Of a stretch of DNA of 64,000 bases, positions 1 to 8,766 are shown piece by piece. The DNA is from Saccharothrix sp. HUAS TT1 (lineage in GTDB: Bacteria > Actinomycetota > Actinomycetes > Mycobacteriales > Pseudonocardiaceae), in NCBI RefSeq assembly GCF_040744945.1, contig NZ_CP160453.1, forward strand, positions 5,890,001 to 5,954,000, written 5' to 3'. The translations under genes were made by a program, and so were the position numbers. Below the pieces are notes generated by a model, which saw only the letters and a program-made list of their open reading frames with translations, was not told the origin of the DNA and did not search any database. Each line of letters starts with the position of its first letter. The stretch's first letter is position 1.

Positions 1-2480
1 CCGCCTACAACGCGCTGCTCAAGCGCGGGATCACCGGCTTCACGGACAAGGGCGGCAAGCGCTGGAAGTTGTCCACCTACGTGGAGATGACCGTGCGCAC
101 GGTCACCCAGCGTGCCGCCGTGCAGGGCCAGACCGACCGGCTGGACAGCATGGGCGTGGACCTCGTCATGGTGTCCAACAGCCCGCAGGAGTGCGTGCTG
201 TGCCGCCCGTACGAGGGCCGCGTGCTGGCGCTGTCCGGGCCGACCGGGCAGATCAGCGTGGAACACGCGATCAACGACGGCGAGCAGGTTCTCGTTGACG
301 TCGTCGCCACGCTGGCCGAGGCCCAGCTGGAGGGCCTGTTCCACCCGAACTGCCGCCACTCCGTCTCCGCGTACCTGCCCGGCGTGTCGAAGCTCGCGGC
401 GCAGCCGACCGCGGACCCGGAGGGCGACAAGGCGCGGCAGCAGCAGCGGGCGATCGAGCGCGCGATCCGGGAGGCCAAGACCGAGGAGGTCGCGGCGCTC
501 GGCGAGGTCGAGCGCAAGGCCGCCACCCGGAAGAAGCTGGCCGCGCAGGCGGCGATGCGCGAGCACCTGGCCGCCAACCCGAAGCTCAAGCGCCTGCCCT
601 ACCGCGAGGCCATCGGCGCGGGCAACATCCCGCCGAAGGGCAGCACGGACCAAGCGGGCGCCATCGGCCCGGCTGTCCAGCTCACGCTGGACAGCGGATC
701 CGGCAGCGCGTCGAAGCCCAGCACGACGTCGGCCACAGCGCACGCTGCGGCGACCGAGCCGAAGCCTGCGCCCGCGGCGAAGGTCGCACCCAAGGCCAAG
801 GCGGAACCGAAGCCGACGCCCGAGATCCCGGCCACGACGAAGCCCAAGGCCAAGCCGGCTCCTGCCCCGAAGCCCGTCCCGGCACCCGACCCGGTCAAGC
901 CGGAGCCGAAGGCCAAGCCCGAGGCTGCACCCAAGCCCAAGCCCGCGACGAAGCCGGAGCCGGTCAAGCCCGCTCCCGCGCCGAAGCCGGTCGCGGAACC
1001 GAAGCCCGAGTCGAAGCCGAAGGTCGAGACGGAGCCCCAGGCCAAGCCCGCCCCGGCCGCCCCGGTCAAGCCGAAGCCCGCTCCGGAGCCGGTCAAGCCG
1101 GACCCCAAGCCGGAGAAGCCAGAGGGTGTCGAGGCCGGGGACTTCAGCCAGCTTCGTCGGGTCGGCGAGCAGGGCGGCTCCAACCCCGGCGGCACCTACG
1201 AGGACGCCGACGGCAACCGCTGGTACGTCAAGGCCCAGCGGTCCGAGCAGCACGCGGCCAACGAGGTCGCGGCGTCCGCGCTGTACCGGGCGGCCGGGAT
1301 CGACGTGCCCGAGGTGCGTCTCGGTCGCGGCACCCCGGACCTGCCGGACGGGCCGCACACCGCGTCCCGGATCGTGCAGGGTGCGCGCGTGTCCGGTCCG
1401 GACACCGTCCGGGAGTCCCTGCGCGACGGCATGGGCGTGGACGCGTGGTTGGCGAACTGGGACATCGTCGGAGCCAACTTCGACAACGTGGTCCGGACGA
1501 AGTCGGGCCAGGCCGTCCGGATCGACCTCGGCGGGTCGCTGCTGTACCGGGCGATGGGCGAGGCCAAGAACGATGCGTTCGGGTCCACGGTGGACGAGTG
1601 GCTGAGCCTGCGCGACCCGAAGCGGGCGCCGCAGGCCGCCAAAGTGTTCGGCGGGATGACCCCGGCCGAGCTGGTCTCCGCTGTGGCCCGGGTCGAGCAG
1701 GTCCCGGAGTCCCGCGTGCGGGAGATCGTCACCGACTCGGGTCTCCCCGAGCAGGTCGCCGACACCCTGATCGCCCGCCGCCGCGACCTCGTGGACCGCC
1801 TGGCCGAGCTGCGCGAGCACGCCGCCCGGCACACGGCGTGGTTGGAGCAGCACAAGACCGCGGCCAAGGGTCAGGAGGGCTTGGAGACCCCGCCGATCCA
1901 GCTCACCTACGAGGACGACGGCGAGGGCGGGCAGCTCGTGCCCACCCCGGCCGGGTGGAACCGGGTCCGAGCCGAGCGCGTCGCTCAGGCCGTCATCAAG
2001 TACCGGGGCTCCGGGTACCAGGACATCAACCAGTGGCTGCGCACGGGCGCCGGTCCGGCCAGCACCACGGCGGTGTCCCGGATCGACGACGCCATGGCCC
2101 AGTCGACGCTGCCGCGCGCAGTGGCGGCGCACCGCGGCATCACCAGCCCCGGCCGGGTGTTCGGCGCGTCGTGGAACACGGTGGACGTCACCGGCCTGGA
2201 GTGGGTGGAGAAGGGCTACAGCAGCACCACGGTGGACGAGCGGGTAGCCAAGAACTTCGCCGACCAGTCGTTCGACCAGGTCATCATGCGTCTGGTGCTG
2301 CCCAAGGGAGCCCGAGGTCTACGCTTGTCCGACATGGCGGAGCCGGGAGAGAAGGCCGTCGGTATCGCCCTGGAGGCCGAGGTGCTGGTGTCCCGCGACA
2401 CCCGGTACCGCGTGGTCGCCGACCACGGTGTCGACGCCGCGGGCATCCGCCGCCTGGACGTGGAGGTGATCGACCCGTGA
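1..2480 (+). CDS. Phage minor capsid (MuF/min_cap2-like) protein with kinase-like and ADP-ribosyltransferase C-terminal domains, 5' partial
   Basis: The frame is open from base 3, so the gene starts upstream; the TTG at 69 is internal. In-window product is about 825 aa. Bases 3-640 encode a minor head protein domain with a CxxC pair (near 198-208) and the HPNCRH motif typical of Phage_min_cap2/MuF proteins. Bases 740-1125 encode a long Lys-Pro/Glu-Pro linker. Bases 1135-1700 resemble a HipA/PI-kinase-like fold: a YVK lysine near 1230, NWD...DN near 1458-1487, and IDLGG near 1521, mimicking the catalytic loop and DFG. Bases 1890-2460 look like an arginine-type ADP-ribosyltransferase: HRG (about 2129), STT (about 2220) and ExE (2373-2381). 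The head position suggests an enzyme packaged in the virion and injected, as with T4 Alt, or a MuF-type toxin. The capsid and ART calls are firm; the kinase-like call is tentative. Confidence 0.85.
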   Translation, partial: AYNALLKRGITGFTDKGGKRWKLSTYVEMTVRTVTQRAAVQGQTDRLDSMGVDLVMVSNSPQECVLCRPYEGRVLALSGPTGQISVEHAINDGEQVLVDVVATLAEAQLEGLFHPNCRHSVSAYLPGVSKLAAQPTADPEGDKARQQQRAIERAIREAKTEEVAALGEVERKAATRKKLAAQAAMREHLAANPKLKRLPYREAIGAGNIPPKGSTDQAGAIGPAVQLTLDSGSGSASKPSTTSATAHAAATEPKPAPAAKVAPKAKAEPKPTPEIPATTKPKAKPAPAPKPVPAPDPVKPEPKAKPEAAPKPKPATKPEPVKPAPAPKPVAEPKPESKPKVETEPQAKPAPAAPVKPKPAPEPVKPDPKPEKPEGVEAGDFSQLRRVGEQGGSNPGGTYEDADGNRWYVKAQRSEQHAANEVAASALYRAAGIDVPEVRLGRGTPDLPDGPHTASRIVQGARVSGPDTVRESLRDGMGVDAWLANWDIVGANFDNVVRTKSGQAVRIDLGGSLLYRAMGEAKNDAFGSTVDEWLSLRDPKRAPQAAKVFGGMTPAELVSAVARVEQVPESRVREIVTDSGLPEQVADTLIARRRDLVDRLAELREHAARHTAWLEQHKTAAKGQEGLETPPIQLTYEDDGEGGQLVPTPAGWNRVRAERVAQAVIKYRGSGYQDINQWLRTGAGPASTTAVSRIDDAMAQSTLPRAVAAHRGITSPGRVFGASWNTVDVTGLEWVEKGYSSTTVDERVAKNFADQSFDQVIMRLVLPKGARGLRLSDMAEPGEKAVGIALEAEVLVSRDTRYRVVADHGVDAAGIRRLDVEVIDP

Positions 2481-2629
2481 CCACACCCGTGGAGCCCGTC
2501 TCCATCTTCGAGCGGTGGGCGGACATCGTGGTCGAGGTCGACCTGTCGTCCGTCCCGGAGCAGCCCCCGGCCGGCCCGGTGCTCGAAGACCGGCCCACCC
2601 CCGAAAGTCCCAGCGACCCGGTCGACTGA
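2477..2629 (+). CDS. Small phage protein, unknown
   Basis: A 50-aa frame starts at GTG 2477 and overlaps the stop of the minor capsid gene by four bases (GTGA), which suggests translational coupling. A GGAGG-type site lies at 2462-2467. The product is acidic, with a short amphipathic start (SIFERWADIVVEV) and a proline-rich tail. I do not recognise a family. Short length is the main doubt; the coupled start and codon use like its neighbours favour a real gene. Confidence 0.5.
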   Translation: MTTPVEPVSIFERWADIVVEVDLSSVPEQPPAGPVLEDRPTPESPSDPVD

Positions 2630-2669
2630 CCGTCCGTCGCCACCCGACCCCCGACAAGGAGGTGGTCGC

Positions 2670-2957
2670 GTGGCGGCGTTCAGCAGCCTGCCACGTGCCG
2701 CGCAGCGCGCGGCGTTCGCCAAGATGTCCGCCGCCGACAAGGCCAAGAAGGCCCCCAAGCCCAAGGCCAAGACGGCGTCGACCGGCACAGCCCGCAAGCG
2801 GCTGTCCACACCGGCCACCGCGCCGGTCCTCAACCCGTCCGCCAAGGGCGGCGGGTTCACCTCGGCAGGCCGGATCAGCCGCGAGGAAGCCGCACGCATC
2901 ATGTTCGGCGACCGAGGCGCTGCCGCACGCCTGGCCAAGGCATCCAAGAAGAAGTGA
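2670..2957 (+). CDS. Small basic phage protein, unknown
   Basis: GTG start with AAGGAGGT about 7 bases upstream; 95 aa. The product is Lys/Ala-rich (AKKAPKPKAK near residue 30) with a short helix-like C-terminus ending KASKKK. It sits between the minor capsid and scaffold genes. It could be a small head-associated or nucleic-acid-binding protein, but nothing in the sequence fixes a function. Confidence 0.6.
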   Translation: MAAFSSLPRAAQRAAFAKMSAADKAKKAPKPKAKTASTGTARKRLSTPATAPVLNPSAKGGGFTSAGRISREEAARIMFGDRGAAARLAKASKKK

Positions 2958-3049
2958 CGACGCCGCACGGCGCGCACTTCACCTCTCCACACCCTCACCC
3001 GCTCGCAGCCCGCACGGGCGCGCGAGCACGCCCGCATGGGAGTAACACG

Positions 3050-3685
3050 ATGACCGACCCCACCGGTACGCCGCCCGTCGACCAGCCGCCCGCGGACCCG
3101 ACGGACCCGACGCCCCCGGCGAACCCGCCCACGGACCCCGCCCCGCCGACCGACCCGACGCCCCCGGCCGACCCTGCACAGGGCACGGACTGGAAGGCCG
3201 AGGCCCGCAAGTGGGAGAACCGGGCCAAGGACAACAACAAGGCCACCCAGGCCGAGCAGGCCAAGCTGGCCGGCGTCCTGGCGGCCCTGGGCCTCAAGGC
3301 CGACGGCACCGAGGACGTCAAGCCCGAGGAGATCACCGCGCGCCTGGAGCAGGCCAACAGCAAGGCGTGGACGCGCGGCGTGCACCTGCAACTGCACCAG
3401 CTGGCGCCCAAGCACGGCGCCGACGCGACGGCCCTGCTCGACTCGATGACGTTCGTCAACTCGCTCGACGACCTCACCGACGTCGACCCGGACGACGCGG
3501 ACTTCACCGCCCAGCTCGACAAGCGGATCCAGGCCGCCATCGCGGCCAACCCGAAGCTCAAGGCCGACCCCGGCCCGACGCCGCCGAAGCGGTCCGGGCC
3601 CGACGGGATGACCGGCGGTCAGGGCGCGCCCGCCCGTTCCGGATCCCTCTTCGCCGCCGTCCAGGCGGCCACCCGACAGACCTAA
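3050..3685 (+). CDS. Phage scaffolding protein
   Basis: 211 aa from ATG 3050; the frame is open further upstream, but this ATG is the first that leaves a spaced leader after the 2957 stop. The N-terminus is a Pro/Asp/Thr-rich disordered stretch (residues 1-45), followed by a charged helical region starting WKAEARKWENRAKDNNKA and a run of helices to about residue 170. This composition, and a position directly before the major capsid gene, are the hallmarks of Caudovirales scaffold proteins, which template the procapsid shell and are then lost. The call rests on layout and composition rather than a catalytic motif. Confidence 0.75.
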   Translation: MTDPTGTPPVDQPPADPTDPTPPANPPTDPAPPTDPTPPADPAQGTDWKAEARKWENRAKDNNKATQAEQAKLAGVLAALGLKADGTEDVKPEEITARLEQANSKAWTRGVHLQLHQLAPKHGADATALLDSMTFVNSLDDLTDVDPDDADFTAQLDKRIQAAIAANPKLKADPGPTPPKRSGPDGMTGGQGAPARSGSLFAAVQAATRQT

Positions 3686-3705
3686 CAAACTCCGAGGAGA
3701 GGCAC

Positions 3706-4764
3706 ATGCCCGTCACCCTCGCGCAGGCCGAGATCAACGCCCGCGCCGACATCGACCACGCGGTCGTCCGAAACCTGCGCCAGTACTCGTGGCTGTGGGA
3801 CCAGATCGTGTGGGACGACACCGCGACGCCGGGCACCGGCGGTGCCTCGCTCGTCTACGGCTTCACCCTGCTCACCCAGGCCCGGTCGGGCCAGTTCCGG
3901 CGGCTCAACACCGAGTACTCCGCGGACTCGGCGCGCCGCGAGCAGCGCACCGTGAGCCTCAAGCCCTTCGGCGGCGCGTTCGCCATCGACCGCGTCCTGC
4001 GCAGCCTCGGCCCGGCGCAGACCAACGAGCTCACGTTCCAGATGCAGGAGCTCCTGACCGGTGCCACGATCCGGCTCCAGGAGGAGATCATCACCGGCGA
4101 CGTCGCCGTGGACGACTCCGGGTTCGACGGCCTCGACAAGCTGCTCACCGGCAGCACCACCGAGTACATCCCGAACGCCAGCGGCACGGCGTACGCGGAC
4201 TGGTCGCCGGGCACCATCGACACCCAGGCCAAGGCGAACATCCAGTTGGACATCGTGGACGACTGGCTGTCCACCATCGTTCCGTCCAAGGTCGGCGGCG
4301 GCGACCTCGGCGCTCCGGGAGCGCTGCCCGCCGGGGTGCGGGCGATCCTGGGCAACACCAAGTCCATCACCCGCATGCGGGCGCTCGCGCGGTGGGCCGG
4401 CAGCTACACCAACACCAAGGACAACCTGGGCCGCCAGATCGAGACCTACGGTCCGTGGACCCTGGTCGACATCGGCGACAAGTCGTTGGGCACGGGGCCG
4501 ATCATCCCGATCGAGACCCGCGACCCCGACGGCGGCGGCGCGGGCAGCAACATCGCCAACCTCACCGACCTCTACGCGGTGTCGTTCGGCCTGGACTCGT
4601 TCCACGGCGCGGCGATGGCCGGCAAGCCGCTGATCGAGACCTACCTGCCCGACTGGACCGCGCCCGGCGCGGTGAAGTCCGGCGAGATCGAGATCGGTCC
4701 GGGCGCGATGGTCCTGCGCAACACCAAGTCCTGCGGCGTGCTCCGCAACGTCAAGGTCGCCTGA
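3706..4764 (+). CDS. Major capsid protein
   Basis: 352 aa from ATG 3706, preceded by GAGGAGAGG. It starts MPVTLAQAEINARADID and carries the SWLWDQIVWDD and FGGAFAIDRVLR segments seen in actinophage major head proteins of the HK97-fold group. It follows the scaffold gene directly and has the expected size of a shell subunit without a fused protease domain. It should form the hexamers and pentamers of the head. The family call rests on recognised sequence character plus synteny. Confidence 0.85.
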   Translation: MPVTLAQAEINARADIDHAVVRNLRQYSWLWDQIVWDDTATPGTGGASLVYGFTLLTQARSGQFRRLNTEYSADSARREQRTVSLKPFGGAFAIDRVLRSLGPAQTNELTFQMQELLTGATIRLQEEIITGDVAVDDSGFDGLDKLLTGSTTEYIPNASGTAYADWSPGTIDTQAKANIQLDIVDDWLSTIVPSKVGGGDLGAPGALPAGVRAILGNTKSITRMRALARWAGSYTNTKDNLGRQIETYGPWTLVDIGDKSLGTGPIIPIETRDPDGGGAGSNIANLTDLYAVSFGLDSFHGAAMAGKPLIETYLPDWTAPGAVKSGEIEIGPGAMVLRNTKSCGVLRNVKVA

Positions 4765-4776
4765 GAGGGGCTGGTC

Positions 4777-5295
4777 ATGACCGTCCAGCACTACAAGATC
4801 ACCGCTCCCGAGCGGTTGTTCAGCGGCGTCGTCGCCAACGTGCGGTTCCACCAGGGCGTCGCCACCCTGTCCGTCGACCCCGACGCGCCCCGGCCCGACG
4901 GCGCGACCCGCAACCCGGCCGCCGTCACGGCCCTCGCGTACTTCCGGCGCAAGGCCTACGAGGTCGAGGAGATCGACAGCCCGTCCGAGGTGGACCGCCC
5001 CGAGGGTCCGGTGGGCACCCCGAACGGGCGCGTCGCGCTGGAGGCCACCGTCCTCGGCCTGACCGGCGACCAGGGCGCCACCCAGCCGCCCGCCGCGCCG
5101 CCGACCCCGCCCAACCCCAACCCCGGCGACGGCGACGGCGAGAAGTCGGACGGCAGCGAGGTCAAGCCGCCGGCGAAGTCCGCGTCCAAGGCCGACTGGC
5201 TGGAGTTCGCGGTGAACCACCGCAAGGCCGACCGGGACGAGGCCGACAAGCTCACCCGCGACCAGCTCGCCGACCAGTACTCGAAGGAGGCGTAG
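4777..5295 (+). CDS. Phage head-associated protein, unknown
   Basis: 172 aa starting 12 bases after the capsid gene. The N-terminal half is a compact beta-rich region (YKITAPERLFSGVVANVRF), then a Pro/Asn/Gly-Asp linker (residues 105-130), and a C-terminal charged helical segment (KADRDEADKLTRDQLADQY). This last segment resembles short helix-extension-helix modules seen in actinophage head proteins. Position between capsid and connector genes suggests a head decoration or completion role; no specific function can be assigned. Confidence 0.6.
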   Translation: MTVQHYKITAPERLFSGVVANVRFHQGVATLSVDPDAPRPDGATRNPAAVTALAYFRRKAYEVEEIDSPSEVDRPEGPVGTPNGRVALEATVLGLTGDQGATQPPAAPPTPPNPNPGDGDGEKSDGSEVKPPAKSASKADWLEFAVNHRKADRDEADKLTRDQLADQYSKEA

Positions 5296-5298
5296 CAA

Positions 5299-5889
5299 GT
5301 GGGCATCACTCACGGCCGCTACCCGCGTGTCGTCGCCGACAGCCCGGCGTTCGACCAGCCCTACAACGCCCTGCCGGGCGTCGACCAGGACCTGTTCGTC
5401 CGGTCGAACATCCCCGCGTGGGCGTGCACGTCGGACCTGGCGGCGACCGGCACCGGTGTCGCGATCGGCACCTTCGTGTTCCTGCGCAAGGGCGACATCG
5501 TCACCAGCCTGTCGTTCGTGTCGGGCGCCACGGCGCTGGCGACCGGCACCGCCGGGTGGCACGCCCTGTACGACGCGTCGGGGAACCTGCTGGCGCAGTC
5601 CGCCGGGCAGGGCGCGACGGCGTGGGCGGCGAACACGGCGCGGAAGCTCGCGTTGACGGCGCCGTACACGATCACTGCCGACGGTTGGTACATCGTGGCC
5701 ACCTCGACCACGGCGTCCACCGTGCAGACGCTGATCGGCTGCGCGCCGATCGTCACCGCGTCCGGCGCGGTCCACACCGGCAGCAAGCCGCTCGGCTTCA
5801 CGTTCGGTTCCGCCACCGGTGACGTCGCCCCGGCGACCACCGGCACGCGGACCGCCGTGGCCAAGTGCCCGCTGGCGATCGTCAGCTGA
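5299..5889 (+). CDS. Phage structural (decoration-like) protein
   Basis: 196 aa from GTG 5299, with GGAGG 11 bases upstream at the end of the previous gene. The protein is rich in Ala/Thr/Gly and beta-prone (TGVAIGTFVFLRKGDIVTSL), with a jelly-roll-like alternation and no signal peptide. It sits in the head module, so a virion surface or head-fibre role is likely. A similar composition is shared with the 167-aa protein encoded at 6233, which may be a related surface protein. Confidence 0.55.
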   Translation: MGITHGRYPRVVADSPAFDQPYNALPGVDQDLFVRSNIPAWACTSDLAATGTGVAIGTFVFLRKGDIVTSLSFVSGATALATGTAGWHALYDASGNLLAQSAGQGATAWAANTARKLALTAPYTITADGWYIVATSTTASTVQTLIGCAPIVTASGAVHTGSKPLGFTFGSATGDVAPATTGTRTAVAKCPLAIVS

Positions 5890-5956
5890 CCAGTCCCCGC
5901 CCCGGCCGCGAACGGGAGAGCGCGGCCGGGGCGGACCCACCCCTGCTGGAGGTGCT

Positions 5957-6232
5957 GTGACGACCTACGAGCGCGTCAACGACCAGGGCCGGGTGGTCGA
6001 GCGGGTCACCCCCGTCCCCGGCGACCACGAGGACACCCGGCTCGGCGTAGCGGTGCTGGAGAGCGCCGGCGGCTGGCGCGTCCAGGGCGGCGAGGTCGAG
6101 CAGGCCGACCCGCACGGCGAGGACCCGCCGCCCGCCGACCCGCCCAGTGGGGCCCCGTCCACGGAGCCCTCGCCCGTCATGCCGATGCCCCGCGTCGGCC
6201 CTCGCCGTGCCGACACGAAGAAGGAGGCGTAG
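5957..6232 (+). CDS. Small phage protein, unknown
   Basis: 91 aa from GTG 5957, preceded by CTGGAGG at the right distance. The first 55 residues look folded and the rest is Pro/Ser-rich, ending KKEA. It lies in the head gene block and abuts the next gene with no spacer. Function unknown. Confidence 0.55.
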   Translation: MTTYERVNDQGRVVERVTPVPGDHEDTRLGVAVLESAGGWRVQGGEVEQADPHGEDPPPADPPSGAPSTEPSPVMPMPRVGPRRADTKKEA

Positions 6233-6736
6233 GTGACGCTGAACTCGCGCATCAACCTCGGCGTGCTCGCCGAGCTGTCCAACCAGCTCGACCTGTCCGC
6301 GGCGGCCGTGCCCCTGTCCTACGCGAAGTCCATCCCGCTGCTCAACGGCACCGGCGCCAACCAGGCCGACAAGGTGTTCCAGGACTCGAACAGCATCGCC
6401 GCGTCCAGCACCACCTCGCTCGACCTCGCCGGCGGCGGCCTGACCGACGCGCTGAACAACTCGTTGACGTTCGTCAAGCTCAAGGCCGTCATCGTGTACG
6501 CCGAGCCGACCAACACCAACAACGTCGTCGTCACCCGACCCGCGTCCAACGGGGTGCCGCTGTTCTCGGCGGCCGGCGACGCGTGCCCGGTACTGCCGGG
6601 CGGCACGTTCGTGTGGGTCGCGCCCGGCGCCGGGGTCACCGTCACCGCGGGCACCGGTGACCTGCTCGACCTGGTCAACTCCGGCGCGGGCAGCGCGGTC
6701 GACTACGACATCGTGCTGCTGGGCACGAGCGCGTAG
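6233..6736 (+). CDS. Phage structural protein, unknown
   Basis: 167 aa from a GTG that directly follows the TAG of the previous gene; GAAGGAGG lies in the end of that gene. The product is uncharged and beta-prone, with many Asn/Thr/Ala residues (TNTNNVVVT; a GAGVTVTAGTGDLLDLV segment). Proteins of this type occur between capsid and connector genes in actinophages as minor structural or decoration proteins. Nothing diagnostic is visible. Confidence 0.55.
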   Translation: MTLNSRINLGVLAELSNQLDLSAAAVPLSYAKSIPLLNGTGANQADKVFQDSNSIAASSTTSLDLAGGGLTDALNNSLTFVKLKAVIVYAEPTNTNNVVVTRPASNGVPLFSAAGDACPVLPGGTFVWVAPGAGVTVTAGTGDLLDLVNSGAGSAVDYDIVLLGTSA

Positions 6737-6738
6737 CC

Positions 6739-7164
6739 GTGGGCCGGGTCTACGCCACCGAGGCCGACCTGACCGGGTACGGCGCTCCCCCGGGCGTCAC
6801 GCTGCCCACCGGCGCGGCCGCGGCCTGGAGCCTCGCGCGCGCGTCCGAGCGTGTGGACGAGCTGCTGCTGACCGCGGTCTACGAGGTCGACACGAACGGG
6901 CTGCCCACCGACCCCACGGTGGTCGCGGCGTTGCGGGACGCGGTGTGCGCCCAGGTCGGGTGGTGGGCCGAGACCGGCACCAGCCCGACCGGCGCACCAC
7001 CGCGCTACTCCAGCGTGAAGCTGGGCTCGCTGGCGCTGACCAAGACCGCGGGCGGCTCCAGCCCGGACGGCGGGGCGGGGCGGTACGCGCCGGACGCGGT
7101 CCGGCACCTGCGGCTCGCGGGCCTGCTCAGCGGGCAGCCGAGCACCGGTGGATGGTGGGGCTGA
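6739..7164 (+). CDS. Head-tail connector (adaptor, gp6/gp15-like)
   Basis: 141 aa from GTG 6739, two bases after the previous stop. It starts GRVYATEADLTGYG, the usual opening of phage head-to-tail adaptor proteins (YATxxDLxxY), followed by helices with ASERVDELLLTAVYEVD and AVCAQVGWW. Such proteins bind under the portal ring and form the first connector ring. The last base of its TGA is shared with the next start (ATGA), as in other connector operons. Confidence 0.75.
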   Translation: MGRVYATEADLTGYGAPPGVTLPTGAAAAWSLARASERVDELLLTAVYEVDTNGLPTDPTVVAALRDAVCAQVGWWAETGTSPTGAPPRYSSVKLGSLALTKTAGGSSPDGGAGRYAPDAVRHLRLAGLLSGQPSTGGWWG

Positions 7165-7478
7165 TGGCGCCGATTCCCGACGAGCTGCTGGTGCACACCG
7201 CGGTGGTCGAGCCGTACGAGGGCGAGGCCGGGACCGGTCCGGCGTTCGGCGCGCCGGTCACGGTGCCGTGCTTCCGGGAGGACGCGCGCCGCCAGGTCCG
7301 CGACCAGCTCGGCGAGCTGGTGGTGTCGGAGTGCACGCTCTACGCCCGGCCCGGCACCGTCGCCCCGCCGAAGTCGCGCGTCACCACCAACGGCCGGACC
7401 GCGTTCGTGATCACCGTCAAGGACCGCGACTCCGGCACGGCCGAGGAGATCGACCACGTGGAGGTGAGGCTGACGTGA
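7164..7478 (+). CDS. Head closure / stopper-like protein
   Basis: 104 aa from ATG 7164, overlapping the adaptor stop. It is a small beta-rich protein with a central FREDARRQVRDQLGELVVSE segment and a C-terminal half of beta strands. Size, position after the adaptor and before the HK97 gp10-like gene fit the stopper (SPP1 gp16-type) that seals DNA in the filled head. Synteny is stronger than motif evidence. Confidence 0.65.
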   Translation: MAPIPDELLVHTAVVEPYEGEAGTGPAFGAPVTVPCFREDARRQVRDQLGELVVSECTLYARPGTVAPPKSRVTTNGRTAFVITVKDRDSGTAEEIDHVEVRLT

Positions 7479-7825
7479 CGTTCACGACCAAGATGGACTG
7501 GAACGGCGCCAAGGTCACCGCCGAGATGGAGAAGGGCGCGGTCCAGGGCCTCAAGCTCGGCACCGAGCACGTGCTGGGCGCGTCCCGCGCGGTCGTCCCG
7601 CTGGAGGAGGCCACGCTGGAACGCTCCGGCGTGGCCAGCGTCGACGCGACCGCCCTGACCGGGGCGGTCTCCTACGACACCAAGTACGCGGCACGTCAGC
7701 ACGAGGAGCTGACGTGGCAGCACGACGAGGGCCGCACCGCGAAGTACCTGGAACGGCCGATGGAGGAAGAGGCCGACACGGTCAACGGGCTGATCGCGGC
7801 CCAGATCCGGCGGAGCCTGACGTGA
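7475..7825 (+). CDS. HK97 gp10-like / minor capsid family head-tail protein
   Basis: 116 aa from GTG 7475, overlapping the previous gene by four bases. The segment AARQHEELTWQHDEGRTAKYLERP is characteristic of phage 'minor capsid'/HK97 gp10-like proteins of the head-tail junction. It is coupled on both sides to other connector genes. Confidence 0.75.
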   Translation: MTFTTKMDWNGAKVTAEMEKGAVQGLKLGTEHVLGASRAVVPLEEATLERSGVASVDATALTGAVSYDTKYAARQHEELTWQHDEGRTAKYLERPMEEEADTVNGLIAAQIRRSLT

Positions 7826-8244
7826 CCTTGCTGGAGGAGTACGCCCGCCTGGCCGAGGAGCTGGGCCTGGGCTCCTACCGGCCGACGTCGACGGGCGGCA
7901 GCCTGTTCCTCGGCCGGTTGCCCGACCAGCCCGACCTGGCGGTCGCCATCGCCCGCTACGCCGGTGGCGAGTCCGACGCCAAGCTGGGCTACGACGACAT
8001 CCGGTTGCAGTTTCGGGTGCGCGGCCCGCACACCGACTACGCGCTCGGCGAGGCGCTGGCGCAGCGCGTCTACGACGAGCTGCACGGCCTGCACTCCCGG
8101 GCGCTGCCGGGCGGCACGTGGATGGTCGACCTGATCGGCCTGCAGTCCGGCCCGATCGACATCGGCACCGACCAGAAGCACCGCCCGGAGTGGACGCTCA
8201 ACTTCCGCTCCGAGGTGCACCGGCCCACACCGGGCCGCGCCTGA
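7822..8244 (+). CDS. Tail terminator / minor capsid 3 family protein
   Basis: 140 aa from GTG 7822 with a four-base overlap to the preceding gene. Features seen: a helical start (LLEEYARLAEELGL), then beta strands with VRGPHTDYALGEALAQRVYDEL and a C-terminal beta strand ending WTLNFRSEVHRP. This matches the tail terminator proteins that cap the growing tail tube. The position between the gp10-like gene and the tube gene supports this. Confidence 0.75.
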   Translation: MTLLEEYARLAEELGLGSYRPTSTGGSLFLGRLPDQPDLAVAIARYAGGESDAKLGYDDIRLQFRVRGPHTDYALGEALAQRVYDELHGLHSRALPGGTWMVDLIGLQSGPIDIGTDQKHRPEWTLNFRSEVHRPTPGRA

Positions 8245-8309
8245 CCCCTGTTCAACCTCGACCCGGCCCGCACCGCGCGCCGGGTCCCTGCCATGCCCCG
8301 GAGGAGCGA

Positions 8310-8765
8310 ATGGCGCCCCAGAAGGTCAACGCCAGGGACCTGATCTTCCAGGTCCTGGACGACGACGACACCACCTGGCTCGGGATCTCGAACCTCAACG
8401 AGATCACGATGAACCCGAGCGAGGACGAGGAAGAGACCGACACCACGGTCTACGAGTCCGACGGCGACGCCGAGCACGAGAAGATGCAGCGCGGCGCGTC
8501 CGCCGAGCTGTCCGGGTTCCAGACCCTGGACAGCATCACCGGCGCCCCGGACCCCGGGCAGGCGCGGTGCGAGGACATGGCCACGAAGAAGGGCCCGGAG
8601 TCGCACGGCTCCGTCCGGTTCCGGCACCCGCTCCAGACCACCTGGAGGGTGTGGCCCAAGGCCACGTTCAGCGCGGGTGAGCAGGGTGGCGGCAACAACG
8701 ACAAGACGTCGTGGGGCATGACCATCAAGCGCTCCGGTTCGTCGACCACCGCGGCTGTGGTGTGA
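8310..8765 (+). CDS. Major tail tube protein
   Basis: 151 aa from ATG 8310, preceded by CGGAGGAG. It begins with KVNARDLIFQVLDDD and continues as a beta-sandwich-like protein (ETDTTVYESDGDAEHEKMQRGASAELSG). Followed at once by the frameshifted chaperone pair and the tape measure, it occupies the standard slot for the siphovirus tube protein, which polymerises around the tape measure. Confidence 0.8.
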   Translation: MAPQKVNARDLIFQVLDDDDTTWLGISNLNEITMNPSEDEEETDTTVYESDGDAEHEKMQRGASAELSGFQTLDSITGAPDPGQARCEDMATKKGPESHGSVRFRHPLQTTWRVWPKATFSAGEQGGGNNDKTSWGMTIKRSGSSTTAAVV

Positions 8766-8766
8766 C

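Noticed and set aside
599..1195. Minus-strand Gly/Ala/Ser-rich frame in the Lys-Pro linker region
   Set aside because: It is the complement of repeated AAG/CCC codons, so the repetitive product is a by-product of the linker, not a separate gene.
3682..5940. Long minus-strand frame across the capsid genes
   Set aside because: Antisense to well-supported phage structural genes, with composition typical of codon-position shadowing.
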